Counted from the first letter of the stretch, positions 32,270-43,149 are shown. The stretch is 64,000 nt of DNA from Tridacna crocea (GCA_943736015.1 OX031063.1:36610172-36674171), one strand, 5' to 3'. Notes: generated from the sequence alone by a model not told the origin. Translations and numbers: made by a program.

Positions 32270-32332
32270 TGAGCAAGGATCAGGCTATACGTAATGTGCA
32301 GTCTGTTCTTGATCTATGACGACCTCAAAATC
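32270..32332 (+). repeat. Family 3 core fragment
   Basis: 'gcaaggatcaggctatacgtaatgtgcagtctgttcttgatctatgacg'. A further fragment lies at about 32490-32525. Confidence 0.5.
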
Positions 32333-32405
32333 ATTTGATTTCTAGTTCCTCTACAAATCTTTTGGTCACAAGTTAGAAATGAGCGGACTGTCCTGATCAA
32401 ATATT

Positions 32406-32487
32406 ACGCCGGTTTACTTCCAAAACCTCGTAACTACAGCTTGAAACAAGCTGTAGTTACGCGGTTTTGGAAGTAAATCGACGATTA
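32406..32487. mobile_element. Palindrome family 2, copy 5
   Basis: CGCCGGTTTACTTCCAAAAC...GTTTTGGAAGTAAATCGACG. The TTCCAAAA variant is matched in both arms. Confidence 0.85.
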
Positions 32488-32571
32488 GACTTATATATAT
32501 GCAGTCTGATCTTGATCAATGCAGCCTGTTTATGTCGTATAAGATGGCCAAGGGAGTAAATAATGAGTTTA

Positions 32572-32795
32572 GCTTTATCAAATCACAAAGTTTAAAACTT
32601 CGCCGAATTGAAAGCAGACAAAAAGAAAAGAAATGCAGCTTAAATGGCTAAAACTTGTACGGTTGAGGGTAAAACATTGTGGGAAAAGAAGGAAATGCTG
32701 GCTACCAGCATTTCCTTCTTTTCACACAATGTTTTCAAAGGGCTTCTATTTCCTAAGAGTCTTTATATATAGTGATTGTGCTGTAAAAGGTAAAT
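32572..32795 (-). mobile_element. Family 1 element, diverged
   Basis: Hairpin ACATTGTGGGAAAAGAAGGA with TGCTGGCTACCAGCA centre and inverted arm TCCTTCTTTTCACACAATGT. The GAAGGA variant is present in both arms. Confidence 0.8.
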
Positions 32796-32989
32796 GTGTG
32801 ATAAAGACAGAATGTTTGTTTTTCCTATAAACCCTCACATTGATATCTTAACCCCTTATCTTCCCATATAAGTAGAATAAAAACCCTTATCGTGCTATAT
32901 AAGTAAAGTAAAACTTGTAAGACAATAGTACGAAACCAAATTTTGCCATTTTAGAAGAATGTTGGTGAAAAAAAAACTATGACTTTATT

Positions 32990-33055
32990 GGACAGTGTAG
33001 ATCAAAGATCAGACTGCACGGTCTGTCCGCAAAAAAAAAGATCAGCGAATGAAGC
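32990..33055 (+). repeat. Family 3 core fragment
   Basis: 'ggacagtgtagatcaaagatcagactgcacggtctgtccgc' with the right arm largely deleted. Confidence 0.6.
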
Positions 33056-33246
33056 TTAACTGCCTAAGGAGGCAAAACAGAAAGCCTGCAAAATCTTGTC
33101 GGTGGCCCATATCTAGTCCCCACATAGCACAAAAAAAAAAAACAAATTTGAATTTGAACAAATATTATGTGTATTATAGCTACCTTTAAGTTGTCTATAA
33201 TTTACATATAAAATTCATCTGTAGGTTTGATAGTTTTTCATGCTAC

Positions 33247-33460
33247 TTAACCCTTATCCTGCTAAATAACTAAAAATAAAATTTTCAATTCGATAGTCAA
33301 ACCCCAAAAATTGTAATTTCATAGGTATGTTTCGAAGAAAAAAAATCTCCAGGTCGGACAGCGTAGATCCAAGATCAGACTGCACGTTTTGTGCAGTCTG
33401 ATCTTGATCTACGCTGTCCGCAAAACGTCTGTGAGGCGCGATAAGCAGCCAAAGTGTTAA
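33247..33460 (-). mobile_element. TTAA palindrome family 3, full reference copy
   Basis: Starts TTAACCCTTATCCTGCTAAA and ends GCAGCCAAAGTGTTAA, with TTAA on both sides; 214 bp. Central hairpin GGACAGCGTAGATCCAAGAT...ATCTTGATCTACGCTGTCC with TGCACGTTTTGTGCA at the tip. The AGCGTAG variant is present in both arms. Confidence 0.88.
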
Positions 33461-33793
33461 GTACAGTAGGTTTTTACGATCGATTGTAAGATTGATTTGT
33501 TTATGTTTAAAACATGCTTACTCGTTTTCATCCAGTTTTGTGACCGATTTTGTTTTGTGAAGTTATACTCATTCTTGAACCTTCGTGCGAAATGTTACCC
33601 CTGACGGTTTAAAGGTTTCCCAGATTCACGTTCTGTTGCGGCCAGCCATAGACACGACCATAGTTTTCGGTTTAAATCGAAGAGAAATCCCTGGCGTCTT
33701 TTTATCCCATAAACTTTACAAAGTGTAGAATCTAGAAAGCCGTGTAAACATAGATAAAATATCCATATTAGGACACGTATTCATCAAGCATTC

Positions 33794-34022
33794 TTAACCC
33801 TTTACTCCATAGATACTCATTTCTACGCATTGCTTGTAGGAGCCTTTGGAAAACATAGTGGCAAAAGGTGAAAATCTCGTGCCGAGCAATTTCACCTTTT
33901 GTCACAATGTTTTCTATGCTATCAAAAGGTGTCATATACACATAAGAAATGGCTTCATCCTTGCTGTTATTTAGGGTCAATTAGAGATACCATAGAAATG
34001 CCTTATGGGGTAAAGGGTTGAG
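33794..34022 (+). mobile_element. Family 1 relative with altered ends and core
   Basis: TTAACCCTTTACTCCATAGA on the left and CTTATGGGGTAAAGGGTTGA on the right. Hairpin AACATAGTGGCAAAAGGTGA...TTCACCTTTTGTCACAATGTT with tip CTCGTGCCGAG. A distinct subfamily: same architecture, compensated arm changes. Confidence 0.82.
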
Positions 34023-34200
34023 AACGTTCTTGGTCTCAGTCTTAGATTTTTTTTTTTTTAATATGAAAGTAACGCAATTTCTGATTGGCTAAACCAAATG
34101 GTTTAGCCAATCAGAAGTTGCGTTACTTTCAAATTTAGAAAATCTTGGAGAATTAGACTAAGAATATTCTTAAGAATGGTTGTTGAATACGGGCCCTGAT
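34023..34200. mobile_element. Family 5 fold-back
   Basis: 'gtaacgcaatttctgattggctaaacc' pairs with 'ggtttagccaatcagaagttgcgttac' without mismatch. The right end is 'ttcttaagaatggttgttgaatacgggccc'. The left end abuts the preceding family 1 relative, and a poly-T interrupts the left arm. Confidence 0.85.
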
Positions 34201-34322
34201 ATCGAATTTTTTTTAATCCACGTTCACACAGCTTTCTAGATTCTACAGTTTGTAAAGTTATAAGGATACATCTTTAACTGTTTTCCCATATCAAATAGGA
34301 TCCACATGAACCCTGAATCCAT

Positions 34323-34540
34323 ATGGTCTGTGAAAAGGGAATTTCATGTATCTGCAAAGAGTGTTGACCCAGGTCAGTCTGTGCAATCCGCACCGGCTGA
34401 CCTGTGTCAAAAAGATTTTGCTTCGGTTCAATTTTTTCGTTTGTCAAAGAACCTTTCTACTTCAGAATTCAGCCGGTTGCGGTTAAAAAAAACGGATTTT
34501 ATGGATTAACAATTTTATGAGGACCTGCTTGGCACGCTGC
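34323..34540 (+). repeat. Dispersed repeat family 6, long copy
   Basis: 'ggtctgtgaaaagggaatttcatgtatctgcaaag', core GGTCAGTCTGTGCAATCCGC / ACCGGCTGACC, then 'gattttatggattaacaattttatga' and 'cttggcacgctgc'. Confidence 0.7.
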
Positions 34541-34541
34541 T

Positions 34542-34769
34542 TTAACCCAATACCACACAATCCCTACCTTTGACGGCCCTGAGAAAGGAGCCTTTAGAAA
34601 ACATCGTGGGAAAAGGAGAAAATGCTGTAACCAGCATTTTCTCCTTTTCCCACAATGTTTTCTACCCTTCACAAAACCAATTTCAAATTTTCAGTCACTT
34701 TTATTTTGTCTTCTGCAAATGCTTTCGATTTAGACAAGCCAAATTTTTTGTCGTTTGGTAAAGTGTTAA
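34542..34769 (+). mobile_element. Family 1 TTAA palindromic element, full copy
   Basis: TTAACCCAATACCACACAA to GTTTGGTAAAGTGTTAA, 228 bp. One base is deleted at the hairpin tip (TGCTGTAACCAGCA). Confidence 0.9.
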
Positions 34770-34962
34770 AGCGATACATTAAACCCCTTTAGCCAGAGCA
34801 TGGCTCGCGTAGGCTGAGATTGTACAATGAATACACGAGTCTGATCTTGGCTTAAAGCTGTTCGCTCTTTAGGAAGATATTTTGAATAAGTAATCATCAA
34901 AATTTGCATCTTTTTCGTCCTCCGACAAAAAATTAATTTCATTCGAGTTTACGTCCCCGACT

Positions 34963-35179
34963 GACTCTTTACCAAACAATCCATGGTTTTAACGACCCTT
35001 TGAGGGACGCCTTTTAAAAATCTTGTGGGAAAACGAGAGAATGCTGGTAAAAACCAACATTTTCTCCTTTTCCCGCAAGGTTTTCTTCTCCATTAAAAAC
35101 AAAGTCATCTTTAATTTGTGGTCTGCAAGCAGTTTCACTTTGAACCAGGCTAAAATTTTGTGGTGCGGTAAATAGTAAA
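34963..35179 (+). mobile_element. Family 1 element, diverged
   Basis: 'gactctttaccaaacaatcc', hairpin GTGGGAAAACGAGAGAATGC with a bulged tip, and 'ggtgcggtaaatagt' right end. Confidence 0.78.
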
Positions 35180-35509
35180 GCAAATTTTTCTTTTTATTGC
35201 TTGAAAAAATAACCTTACATTATGATGCAAATGAAGCCACAGTCTGGAAATGATTTATTATGTACTTAACTAAAACTTCCTGTTTTATCGTGTCAAGCTC
35301 ACTGTAGAAGCGCGGTGAATATAAAAGAGGAAGTTATTAATAGTCATGTTCACGAACTTTTCACGCTCCATCTTGCCTTTGGTTATTTTCTGCTTGTCTA
35401 CAGTCTAGGCTTGACGGGGGCTTTGGCCGACGGTACAGATCAAGATCAGAAAGCACAGACTGCACTGACTGCATTCGGGCCATGGATTTTAACCCCCTGC
35501 TTTATTCAT

Positions 35510-35714
35510 TTAACCCTTTACCACACAATGCAGACTTTTGACACTCTCGGAAAAGAAGACGTTTGAAAACATGACCAACATGTTCTCCTTTTTCCACAAT
35601 GTTTTTCTACTCTATCGAAGAAAAATTACACCATTTGAGTCACACTGAGATTGTCGTCTGCAAATGCTTTCAATTTGGACTAGGCTATAATTTTATCACC
35701 TGGTAAAGGGCTAA
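35510..35714 (+). mobile_element. Family 1 element with most of the left hairpin arm deleted
   Basis: TTAACCCTTTACCACACAAT left, 'gaaaacatgaccaacatgttctcctttttccacaatgttt' in the middle, 'ttttatcacctggtaaagggctaa' right. Confidence 0.78.
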
Positions 35715-36032
35715 GCCTGTAAAGTATTTTGGATCTGATTATCATCTGAGATAAAACTTTATTGATCAAAGTTAATCAATGGTTTATCTTTAAAGCTAAC
35801 GAATGTCACATTCTTTTTATCACATAACTCTATCTCAGAAAATACAGGTTATAATGTGTTAAAAAACAAAGGTCTACATATAGAAGTGTTTTAAAATTTA
35901 CAATGATTGGATTTGCTTTTATTTAAGGTCGCCACCTGCAGCTCATATGGGCGACGCCCCTGACGGCTGTTAGTATTGTTACAGGGCATAGAGCAGAAAC
36001 AGGTCAGGCGAACCCCATGCTAAGTTACATCT

Positions 36033-36233
36033 GGTTCCGTATTCACCAACCATTCTTAAGAATGTTCTTAATCTTATTCTTCAGAATTTCGTCAATGTAA
36101 AAGTAAAAGAACTTCTGATTGGCTAAACCATTCGGTTTAGCCAATTAGAGGTTCTGTTACTTTCACAGTCAGAAAATCTTGAAGAATAAGACTAAGAACA
36201 TTCTTAAGAATGGTTGGTGATTACGGGCCCTGG
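36033..36233. mobile_element. Family 5 fold-back, full copy
   Basis: 'ccgtattcaccaaccattcttaagaa' and its complement close the element. The inner arm CTTCTGATTGGCTAAACC pairs with its complement GGTTTAGCCAAT. Arms of about 95 bp each. Confidence 0.87.
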
Positions 36234-36311
36234 TTGTTTAACGTGCTCGCTGTATAGGACCGTCACACAGGACTTCAGTTTAACGTCTAATTCGACTATT
36301 AGTAATTTTAG

Positions 36312-36408
36312 ATGGAGAGCCGTGGGAATCGAACTCATACCCTTAACGTATCCAAAACTGAACGTCTACGAGTCCTACGCTCTATTAATTGAGCCATGCA
36401 GGATGGTC
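36312..36408 (-). repeat. tRNA-like SINE fragment
   Basis: On the minus strand TGGCTCAATTAATAGAGC (A box and D-arm, with GCTC/GAGC stem) is followed 40 bp later by GAGTTCGATTCCCAC (B box). The anticodon arm does not pair well, so it is not a functional tRNA. Confidence 0.6.
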
Positions 36409-36786
36409 TAAAATTATATCAAGCTTACGTGCTCTTTTCATAACTGTACACAGTGTACGTTAAGGATGAAAAATGGTTCCAAATAAAGTTGAATATGAAT
36501 GCTTTCATTTTGAATCGAAAGATATTAAATTTCCTAGCTTTGTCACAAACATCACTTTGATAGTTAATACAAAAGATAAATCTACGTTAGCAATGATTTA
36601 GAAATAAGGTATGATTAAGATGTTTTGACCAAACACGGCGTTTTTTTGCCTATCTTAAACGGGTCAAAGATGAGAAACTTAGCCATGGCTGTATTTTACT
36701 GAGGATAACTTAGGGTAGTTATAAGGTTAAATATACTTTCTAAGTTTCTACGGGTTGTATTTTTGCCCGTCGGAAATATATAGGTC

Positions 36787-37055
36787 CATATGGCTTGCGA
36801 AACGCGAAAAGGGGCATTCGGACATTGCAGAAAGTGTCGTCTCGGATCAGCCTGCGCAGTCCGCACAGGGTAGTCCAAGACGGCACTTTACGACTACATT
36901 AGATTTTGTACTACAGTAGACTTGCGTAAAACAGAAAATTACGTAGAAACGGAAAGTGTCGTTTCGGATTAGCCTGCGCGAACTGCGCAGGCTGATCCGA
37001 GACGGAACTTTACGCAAATGTCCGAATGCTACTTTTCGCGTCTTGTAGGCCATAT
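36787..37055 (+). mobile_element. Family 4 multi-palindrome element, full copy
   Basis: Ends CATATGGCTTGCGAAACGCG and GCGTCTTGTAGGCCATAT. Two palindromic cores lie near 36846 and 36967, the second being GCCTGCGCGAACTGCGCAGGC. Spacer 'aaaacagaaaattacgtagaaacggaaagtg'. Confidence 0.85.
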
Positions 37056-37067
37056 ATGAGTCCTGTT

Positions 37068-37295
37068 CTTGGCAGAAAGAGGCTAAAAGTCATCCATTAT
37101 ATCAAGCAGGCAACACTTATTACTTATAGATCCGTAAAATCCATTTAGTCCAACAATAGATTGAATTATAAGGTAGAATGGTCCTGTGACATGCAGAAAA
37201 ATGACCTATAGAGAAAAGTATTGAGCTATATTAGCCATCGCAGATTGCGCAGGCTGCCCTGGGTCGATACCATCTGCGGTGCATTAAACCCGTAG
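37068..37295 (-). repeat. Dispersed repeat family 6, long inverted-order copy
   Basis: 'ttatagatccgtaaaatccatttagtcc', 'aaggtagaatggtcctgtgac' and 'attgcgcaggctgccctgggtcg' are family words in reverse order. Confidence 0.6.
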
Positions 37296-37645
37296 AGCGT
37301 TTTTTAAGTTGGTTTTTGATGACAAGAAAATTTTTTGTTACATTATTTGACATTAAATGCGGTTTACATGACCAACTCGATTGTAAGAGCAGTGAATGTA
37401 GAGCAAGGTCAGGCTGCTCCTATGTAACATAACATTACATAACATTTTATTTTCGACATAAATCATGCAGCTCATTGTCAGAAAATACAAATAAATTCAA
37501 TACATACGTGGAAAGCAAATAGGTGTAAAGACATAAAGTTGTTGTTGGGTTGATTCATAAACAAAATAAATGGATTAATAAATTTTAACAATCTTTTCGT
37601 GTTTCTCTACTATTTCAGATGATAGATACAATTTCGATAGACGAT

Positions 37646-38013
37646 AAGGTAATGGACCCGTAATACTTCTAGTGCAGCATGGCACAAAATTTCTTGCCAC
37701 TTGATAAAGACAGATTTATACAGATATAATACTTTTGCACAATTCTAACCGACCAGAAATTCCTTTGATGTCTATCTTCAAATTATCTGTTAATACTTTT
37801 GTTAGTTTCCAGAAAAGGGAGGTAATTATCATATCTCTCTGTAATAAGAATACAGTGGTTTTAGATTTATAAATGATAAATCCAGGAAGGACAAAAATGA
37901 AAAAGTGGCTCGGTGAAAGTAGTACAATAACACTCATTTTTAATCATAGCAAATTTTGTAGGATAATTATATGGTGGAAATAGCTGTTTTCTATTACAGG
38001 TCCACTACCTTAA
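37646..38013 (+). mobile_element. Family 7 TTAA-type element
   Basis: Left AAGGTAATGGACCCGTAATA and right TTACAGGTCCACTACCTTAA. The interior shares 'agaaattcctttgatg', 'ggttttagatttataaatgata' and 'tttgtaggataatta' with copies at 29853, 40014 and 56169. Confidence 0.82.
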
Positions 38014-38290
38014 TTCAACTGGTAGATGATCGTAGATGTGAGGGTATTTCATATATTAGTAAAGCATATGGAAGCATATAGAAAGGAAGTACTTTCAAGA
38101 GTAAAATCTGCATATTCCCACTAAAGACTGATATTGCCTTAATCTTTCCGAGAAATAAATGTAGACGCGAACAATCGGGAAACATCTCGGCTTAAGTGTC
38201 GGAAGCGGAAGAATTATAAAAACTTCTAACCCGTTTACATGTATAATCCCTTGTTTTATATTTTGCGGTACAACTCTGAAGAGAAGTATG

Positions 38291-38546
38291 TTAACCCTTT
38301 CCTAAACAATCCCTGGTTTTTACGGGTCTGGAATGGTGGCCTTTTGAAAACATTGTGGGAAAAGGAGAAAATGCTGGTAACCAGCATTTTCTCCTTTTCC
38401 CACAATATTTTCTACCCTATCATAGACAGAAATCATCTTTTCAGCAATGGTTAAATTGTCGTCTGCAAGTACTTTAGTTGAATTGTCGTGTGCAAGTGCT
38501 TTGAATTTGGTCTGGTCCAAAAGTTTGTCGTTTGGGAAAGAGTTAA
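38291..38546 (+). mobile_element. Family 1 TTAA element with internal duplication
   Basis: TTAACCCTTTCCTAAACAA to GTTTGGGAAAGAGTTAA, 256 bp. It is about 28 bp longer than others because the 'attgtcg(t)ctgcaagt' block is present twice. Perfect hairpin with GCTGGTAACCAGC tip. Confidence 0.87.
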
Positions 38547-38762
38547 AAAAAGGGGTGGGGAATACGTGTTTCTGCCCTTATAAGAATCAAGTCTAAATAA
38601 ACTCTAGTACATGTATATAGATCCTCGTTGAATTCGTATTCTGCAAAAGTTTTCACCCGGAAAAAGAACAAAACTTTGTCTGATAAAGTTATGTAATTCA
38701 GGCATACTCCCATACTTGAGTCACATTGGACTGGTCCTCTGGGAAATTTTTAATGAGGAAAA

Positions 38763-38850
38763 ATATCGTCGGTTTACTTGAAAAACCTTATAACTACAGC
38801 TTGTTTCAAGCTGTAGTTACGAGGTTTTTGATGTAAACCGATGACATCTA
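38763..38850. mobile_element. Palindrome family 2, copy 6
   Basis: ATATCGTCGGTTTACTTG...TGTAAACCGATGACAT with CAGCTTGTTTCAAGCTG tip. Confidence 0.86.
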
Positions 38851-39124
38851 AGAAGGAAAATATCTATGAAGTCTATCTTGTCAAAAAAAAAAAAACGCCT
38901 GTTATGGTTGTGTGGTTAGAATATAAATATATTATAAAAGTTTGATTGTACGACAGAAATTGTTACAAAAATGACAATAGTTGTCATTGAGGTATATTTA
39001 GAGCAGTATGATCGCGGTCTATACTTTCCAGTCAAGCAATCAAAGTCGCGTATGGCACAAAGAGCGATAAAGGTTGGAAGTCTAAATGACTAACTGTACT
39101 TCAGCTCTTGACCATTTACAATCT

Positions 39125-39320
39125 GGGTCCGTATTCACCAACCATTAAGAACTTTCTTAGTCTTACTTTTCAGAATTTTGTCATTGTGAAAGTAACAGAA
39201 CTTCTGATTGCCTAAACCATTTGGTTTAGCCAATCAGAAGTTCAGTTACTTTCACAGTCAGAAAATCTTGAAGAATTAGACAAAGAACGTTCTTAAGAAT
39301 CGTTGGTGAATACAGACCCT
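39125..39320. mobile_element. Family 5 fold-back, full copy
   Basis: 'ccgtattcaccaaccatt' to 'cgttggtgaatacagacc', inner arms CTTCTGATTGCCTAAACC / GGTTTAGCCAATCAGAAG. Confidence 0.86.
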
Positions 39321-39325
39321 GGTCT

Positions 39326-39546
39326 TTAACCCATTACTAAACGACAATATTTTAGACTGGTCCAAATTGAAAGCATTTGCAGACGAAAAAAAAAAGTGAC
39401 TGAAAATTTAAAATTTGTTGTGATGGGTAGAAAACATTGTGGGAAAGGAGAAAATGCTGGTTACCAGCATTTTCTCCTTTTTCAACAATGTTTACTAAAG
39501 GCTTTTTCTCAGGGGCGTCAAAAGTAGGGATTGGTCCGCCAAAGCG
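39326..39546 (-). mobile_element. Family 1 element
   Basis: TTAACCCATTACTAAACGAC left, hairpin with TGCTGGTTACCAGCA tip, 'aaaagtagggattggtc' right end decayed. Confidence 0.82.
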
Positions 39547-39589
39547 TCCTAAGCCGCGCTTAGCAGCCTAAGGGGTAGCGACGCTGAGA

Positions 39590-40110
39590 AATATGCAATT
39601 TAAACACAATAAGAAAAAAGATGAAAATTCCTTTGTTTTCTTCTTTTCCAACATTTGTCTTCTGACCTATCAAAGAAAAATCTCTCAATATTTTAGTAAC
39701 ACTGATTTTCTCGCCTGCAAAGAATATGGAAAAAATCTAAAATCTCGTCATTTAAGTTAGCAGACCCGTGACACTTCTGGTGCAACATGGAATAAAATTT
39801 CTTAACAGTTGATAAATATGGATTTATACAGATACATGTATATACAGAGAAAAATGCCATTTAAACACAATAAGAAAAAAGAAGAAAATGCCATTGTTTT
39901 CTTCTTTTCCAACATTTGTCTTCTGACCTATCAAAACAAATTCTCTAACATTTTAGTAACACTGATTTTCTCGCCTGCAAAAAATATGTAAAAAATCTAA
40001 AATCTTGTCGTTTAAGGAAGTAGACCCGTGACACTTCTGGTGCAACATGGAATAAAATGTCTTGATAGTTGATAAATTTGGATTTAAAAGCGTATTATAC
40101 CTTTGCATAT
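39590..40110. repeat. 261-bp tandem duplication of family 1-like and family 7 fragments
   Basis: 'taaacacaataagaaaaaag' at 39601 and 39862, and 'agacccgtgacacttctggtg' at 39762 and 40022, are each 260-261 bp apart, with matching sequence between. Each unit joins a decayed family 1-like right half ('tttctcgcctgcaaa ... aaaatct') to the left end of family 7. Confidence 0.82.
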
Positions 40111-40374
40111 TTCGACCAGAAAACCATTGATGATTGTCTTGAAATTATTTGTTGATACTTCTGTTAGTTTCCTGAAAAGGGGGTTAATCATTGTCTCCCT
40201 TTGTAATGAGAAAATAGCGGTTTTAGATTTATAAATGACAACTGTAAGAATGAAAAAATGGAAAAAAAGTGGTTCGCTTAAAGTAGTACAATAACACTCA
40301 TTTTTAATCATAGCAAATTTTGTAGGATAATATTATTGTGGTAATAGCTGTTTTCTATTATGGGTACAATACCT
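40014..40374 (+). mobile_element. Family 7 element
   Basis: 'ttaaggaagtagacccgtgac' left, 'ttctattatgggtacaatacc' right, interior as in the other copies ('aatagcggttttagatttataaatgac'). Confidence 0.78.
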
Positions 40375-40464
40375 GTATAAAAACTTAAAATGCTAATTTA
40401 TTCAGTTATATGAGATGCAGATCCTGCAATATTTGTAAAGCCTTTTCAGCTAGCACACAATACA

Positions 40465-40655
40465 TTAACCCTTACGCTGCTACGTGCGACTCACTGACAT
40501 GTTGCGGACAGTATAGCTCAAGATCAGACCGCACAGAACAGGCAGTCTGATCTTTGATTTACACTGTCCGATATGGAGATATCATTCCCTTAAACACAAC
40601 TTTAAAACGTCACAATATTTCATGATTTTATCATCTAATTAAAAATTAACTTAAG
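40465..40655 (+). mobile_element. TTAA palindrome family 3, copy
   Basis: TTAACCCTTACGCTGCTACG left; hairpin GGACAGTATAGCTCAAGATC...GATTTACACTGTCC; ends near 'attaacttaag', where the next copy starts. Confidence 0.8.
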
Positions 40656-40762
40656 CGCGGCTCGCTGACCATTTGTGGACAGTATAGATCAAGATCAGAC
40701 TGCACAGAACGTGCAGTCTGATTTTTGGTCTACACGATTTTACTTATAAAGCAGGAGAAGTG
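40656..40762 (+). mobile_element. TTAA palindrome family 3, truncated adjacent copy
   Basis: 'gcgcggctcgctgacc', 'ggacagtatagatcaagatcagac', TGCACAGAACGTGCA, 'tctgatttttggtctacac', ending 'cttataaagcaggag'. It is directly abutted to the previous copy. Confidence 0.75.
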
Positions 40763-40827
40763 TTTACTCGAATGCTTCAGAGACTGAAATTAAAATCCGC
40801 CAAATACCATTCTCTGGCAAAAGGTGT

Positions 40828-41058
40828 TTAAAAACCCTTTACCAAACGACAAAATTTCTAGACTAGTCCAAATTGAAAGCACTTGCAGACTACAGAATAA
40901 ATGTAACTCAAAATCTGAAATTTGTTTCTAGCAGGGTAGAAAACATTGTGGGAAAAGGAGAAAATGCTGGTTACCAGCATTTTCTCCTTTTCCAACAATG
41001 TTTTCAAAAGGTTTCTTTCTCAGAGTCGTTTAAAGTCGGGATTGTGTTTTAAAAGAGC
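40828..41058 (-). mobile_element. Family 1 element
   Basis: 'aaacccctttaccaaacgac'-like left end, hairpin with GCTGGTTACCAGC tip, 'gattgtgttttaaaagagctg' right end. Confidence 0.82.
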
Positions 41059-41084
41059 TGATGAATTATCCGTGACGCATTAAA

Positions 41085-41290
41085 CCAAGCAGGTATTGTA
41101 TTACACAAGTACCGATCTACAGAATCCAGTTTGTCCAAAAATCGACTAAATAATGAGGTGGACTGGCACTTTGACATGCAGAAAATTAAAATCAAAAAAT
41201 ATTTCGACACAGGTCAGCCTGCGAGGACTGTGTAAGCTACCTAGGCTGACCTTACTATGAACATTTTGCAGACGCAGTAACCACGATTCA
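41085..41290 (-). repeat. Dispersed repeat family 6, inverted-order copy
   Basis: 'acagaatccagtttgtccaaaa', 'aatgaggtggactggcactttgacatgcagaaa', 'ggtcagcctgcgaggactg', and 'gcagacgcagtaa'. Confidence 0.6.
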
Positions 41291-41537
41291 CAGGGCACAG
41301 GTCTTACCCTTTAGCATAGTTTGAGGGCTGCATTAAAAAAGAGCAAGCGATGTAGATATAAGATCAGACCCCGTTTTTTGTAATCTGATCTTGATCTATG
41401 CCGTCCTCAAAACCCCATGTATGCACGAAATTAATGGCGCTAAATAGGATAATCGTGTAACAAGGAGATTAAGTTTTTTGTTTTCTCAACCTTTCATTAC
41501 AATTATCTTATCCATTTCTTCTTATCCGTTGCTTCTC

Positions 41538-41759
41538 TTAACCCTTAGCAACCCCCAGGCTGCTAAGCGCGACTCACTGACCTTTTTCGCACAGTGTAGA
41601 TCAAGATCAGACTGCACAGAACGTGCAGTCTGATCTTGGATCTACACTGTCCGTTAAGGAGATGTTATTCCCAAAATCATAACTTTGAAATGGTAGTATT
41701 TTGGGTTATACTATCAGAATGAAAATTTCATTTTAGCTATCTAAAGCAGGATAAGGATC
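41538..41759 (+). mobile_element. TTAA palindrome family 3, full copy
   Basis: TTAACCCTTAGCAACCCCCA and 'gctgctaagcgcgactcactgacc' left; hairpin CACAGTGTAGATCAAGATCA with TGCACAGAACGTGCA tip and inverted arm to 'acactgtccg'; 'gctatctaaagcaggataagg' right. Confidence 0.87.
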
Positions 41760-41789
41760 AAGTGAACGATACAAAAGGTTGTATGAAGT

Positions 41790-41808
41790 AAGTAAGTAAG
41801 TAAGTAAA
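41790..41808. repeat. (AAGT)n microsatellite
   Basis: Five tandem AAGT/GTAA units. Confidence 0.85.
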
Positions 41809-42099
41809 TTTTTTATTATAGTGACATGTGTTATACTACAGTTTGACAAATACAAGATATATAAGAAATTCAACACCCGGCCCCATGGGCCTATATGTCA
41901 CCTAAACGATAAATAGAACATAGATAGAAAATGAATGGTGGGTTACTGAAAAATAAATATGAATACGTTTATTTAGCTGGGGAAAAAAGCTCTTTTAGAG
42001 TGCAACGAAGTGGAAAAAAGATAGATGGGTAGCCGATCTAGTATTGTACACAAAACTTTACATAAAACTGTGTATAACGACGAAGTTGCCTAATATACA

Positions 42100-42650
42100 C
42101 TGAAACGAACTTCTAAACGGCCATTTTCAAGCTGTAATTTCCCATTGACGTTTTCTTGCGTCTGCTGCCTATAAAATGGGCGGGTTATTTGGTTTCATTT
42201 TTTGCAGAATAATTGCCCGGTCTGAAAACATGCCTGAGCCAAATTCTGAAGAGAATTCATTCGATTTTATCGCGGAAGAAACTCATTCGTCGTCCATTCA
42301 CCTGAACATTGTAAATTGAAATATCAATTTTTGAAAACTTCATGCTTGTTTTTTCAGATAACATTTTTTTCACAGAGAATAATTTTCATGTTTTTTCTTA
42401 TTGCTTACAAAAGTTCAGTATTTTATGGTTCTCTTTTTTTGGCTGGTAGACACCACGCATGCGCAAGCAACTAGTTTTCCTTTTTTTCGAAAAAGAAAGT
42501 TCTTCTTTTGGCAAAATCGGGAATCTTTTCACCATTATGCTATGGCTGACGTCGTTTGTTTTTATTAACAATTTTTACATTTGCTCCAGTTTATAGGGGA
42601 AACAAAAGTGGTCGTTTGGAAGTTCATTTCAGTGTACATGTCCATGGGGG
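42100..42650. repeat. Half-kilobase dispersed repeat, copy 2
   Basis: Shares ordered blocks with 8655-9130, including 'acttctaaacggcc', 'atttggtttcatt', 'agaataattg', 'accacgcatgcgcaa' and 'atcttttcaccatta'. No frame seen. Confidence 0.6.
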
Positions 42651-42882
42651 TCTGAGAGCAACAGAAAGATAGACACGTAGACGGACGGGTGAACGAACAG
42701 AGAGAGAGAGACAGAGAGACAGACAAATAATTTCACACTATTATTCAGTAGATCTACCACGATCGTATTCATAATTATGAGCGACGCTGTGAGAAAACTG
42801 CACAGTCTGCGCAGACTGACATGGCTCGAGAATTTTTGCTGTTTGTAACTTTTTTCTGCTTGACCAGAGACCGTTTTACTAT

Positions 42883-43149
42883 AATGGCCTGCACCATGAG
42901 GAAAGGAACATTCGAACATTTGCGTAAACTGTCATCTGAGATCAGCCTGCACAGTCTGCGCAGGCCAATCCGAGCCGACTCTTTCCGTTTTTATGTAATT
43001 TTCTGTTTTGCGCGTGTCTGCTAACAGACAAAACCCAATGTAGTCGTAAAGTGCCGTCTCGGATCAGCCTGCGCGGACTGCGCAGGCTGATCCGAGACGA
43101 CATTTTACGCAAATGTCCGAATGCCCCTTTTCGTGTGTTGCAAGCCAAT
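42883..43149 (+). mobile_element. Family 4 multi-palindrome element, full copy
   Basis: Ends AATGGCCTGCACCATGAGGA and GTGTTGCAAGCCAATT. Cores: CAGCCTGCACAGTCTGCGCAG near 42945 (weaker) and TCAGCCTGCGCGGACTGCG near 43065. Its start overlaps a family 6 core at about 42800-42830. Confidence 0.83.

Noticed and set aside
31692-32276. 194-codon minus-strand open frame
   Set aside because: It crosses a complete family 1 element including homopolymer tracts (a poly-Lys stretch), so it is a chance frame.
36312-36408. Functional tRNA gene on the minus strand
   Set aside because: A and B boxes are present but the anticodon and acceptor stems do not pair; better read as a SINE or tRNA relic.
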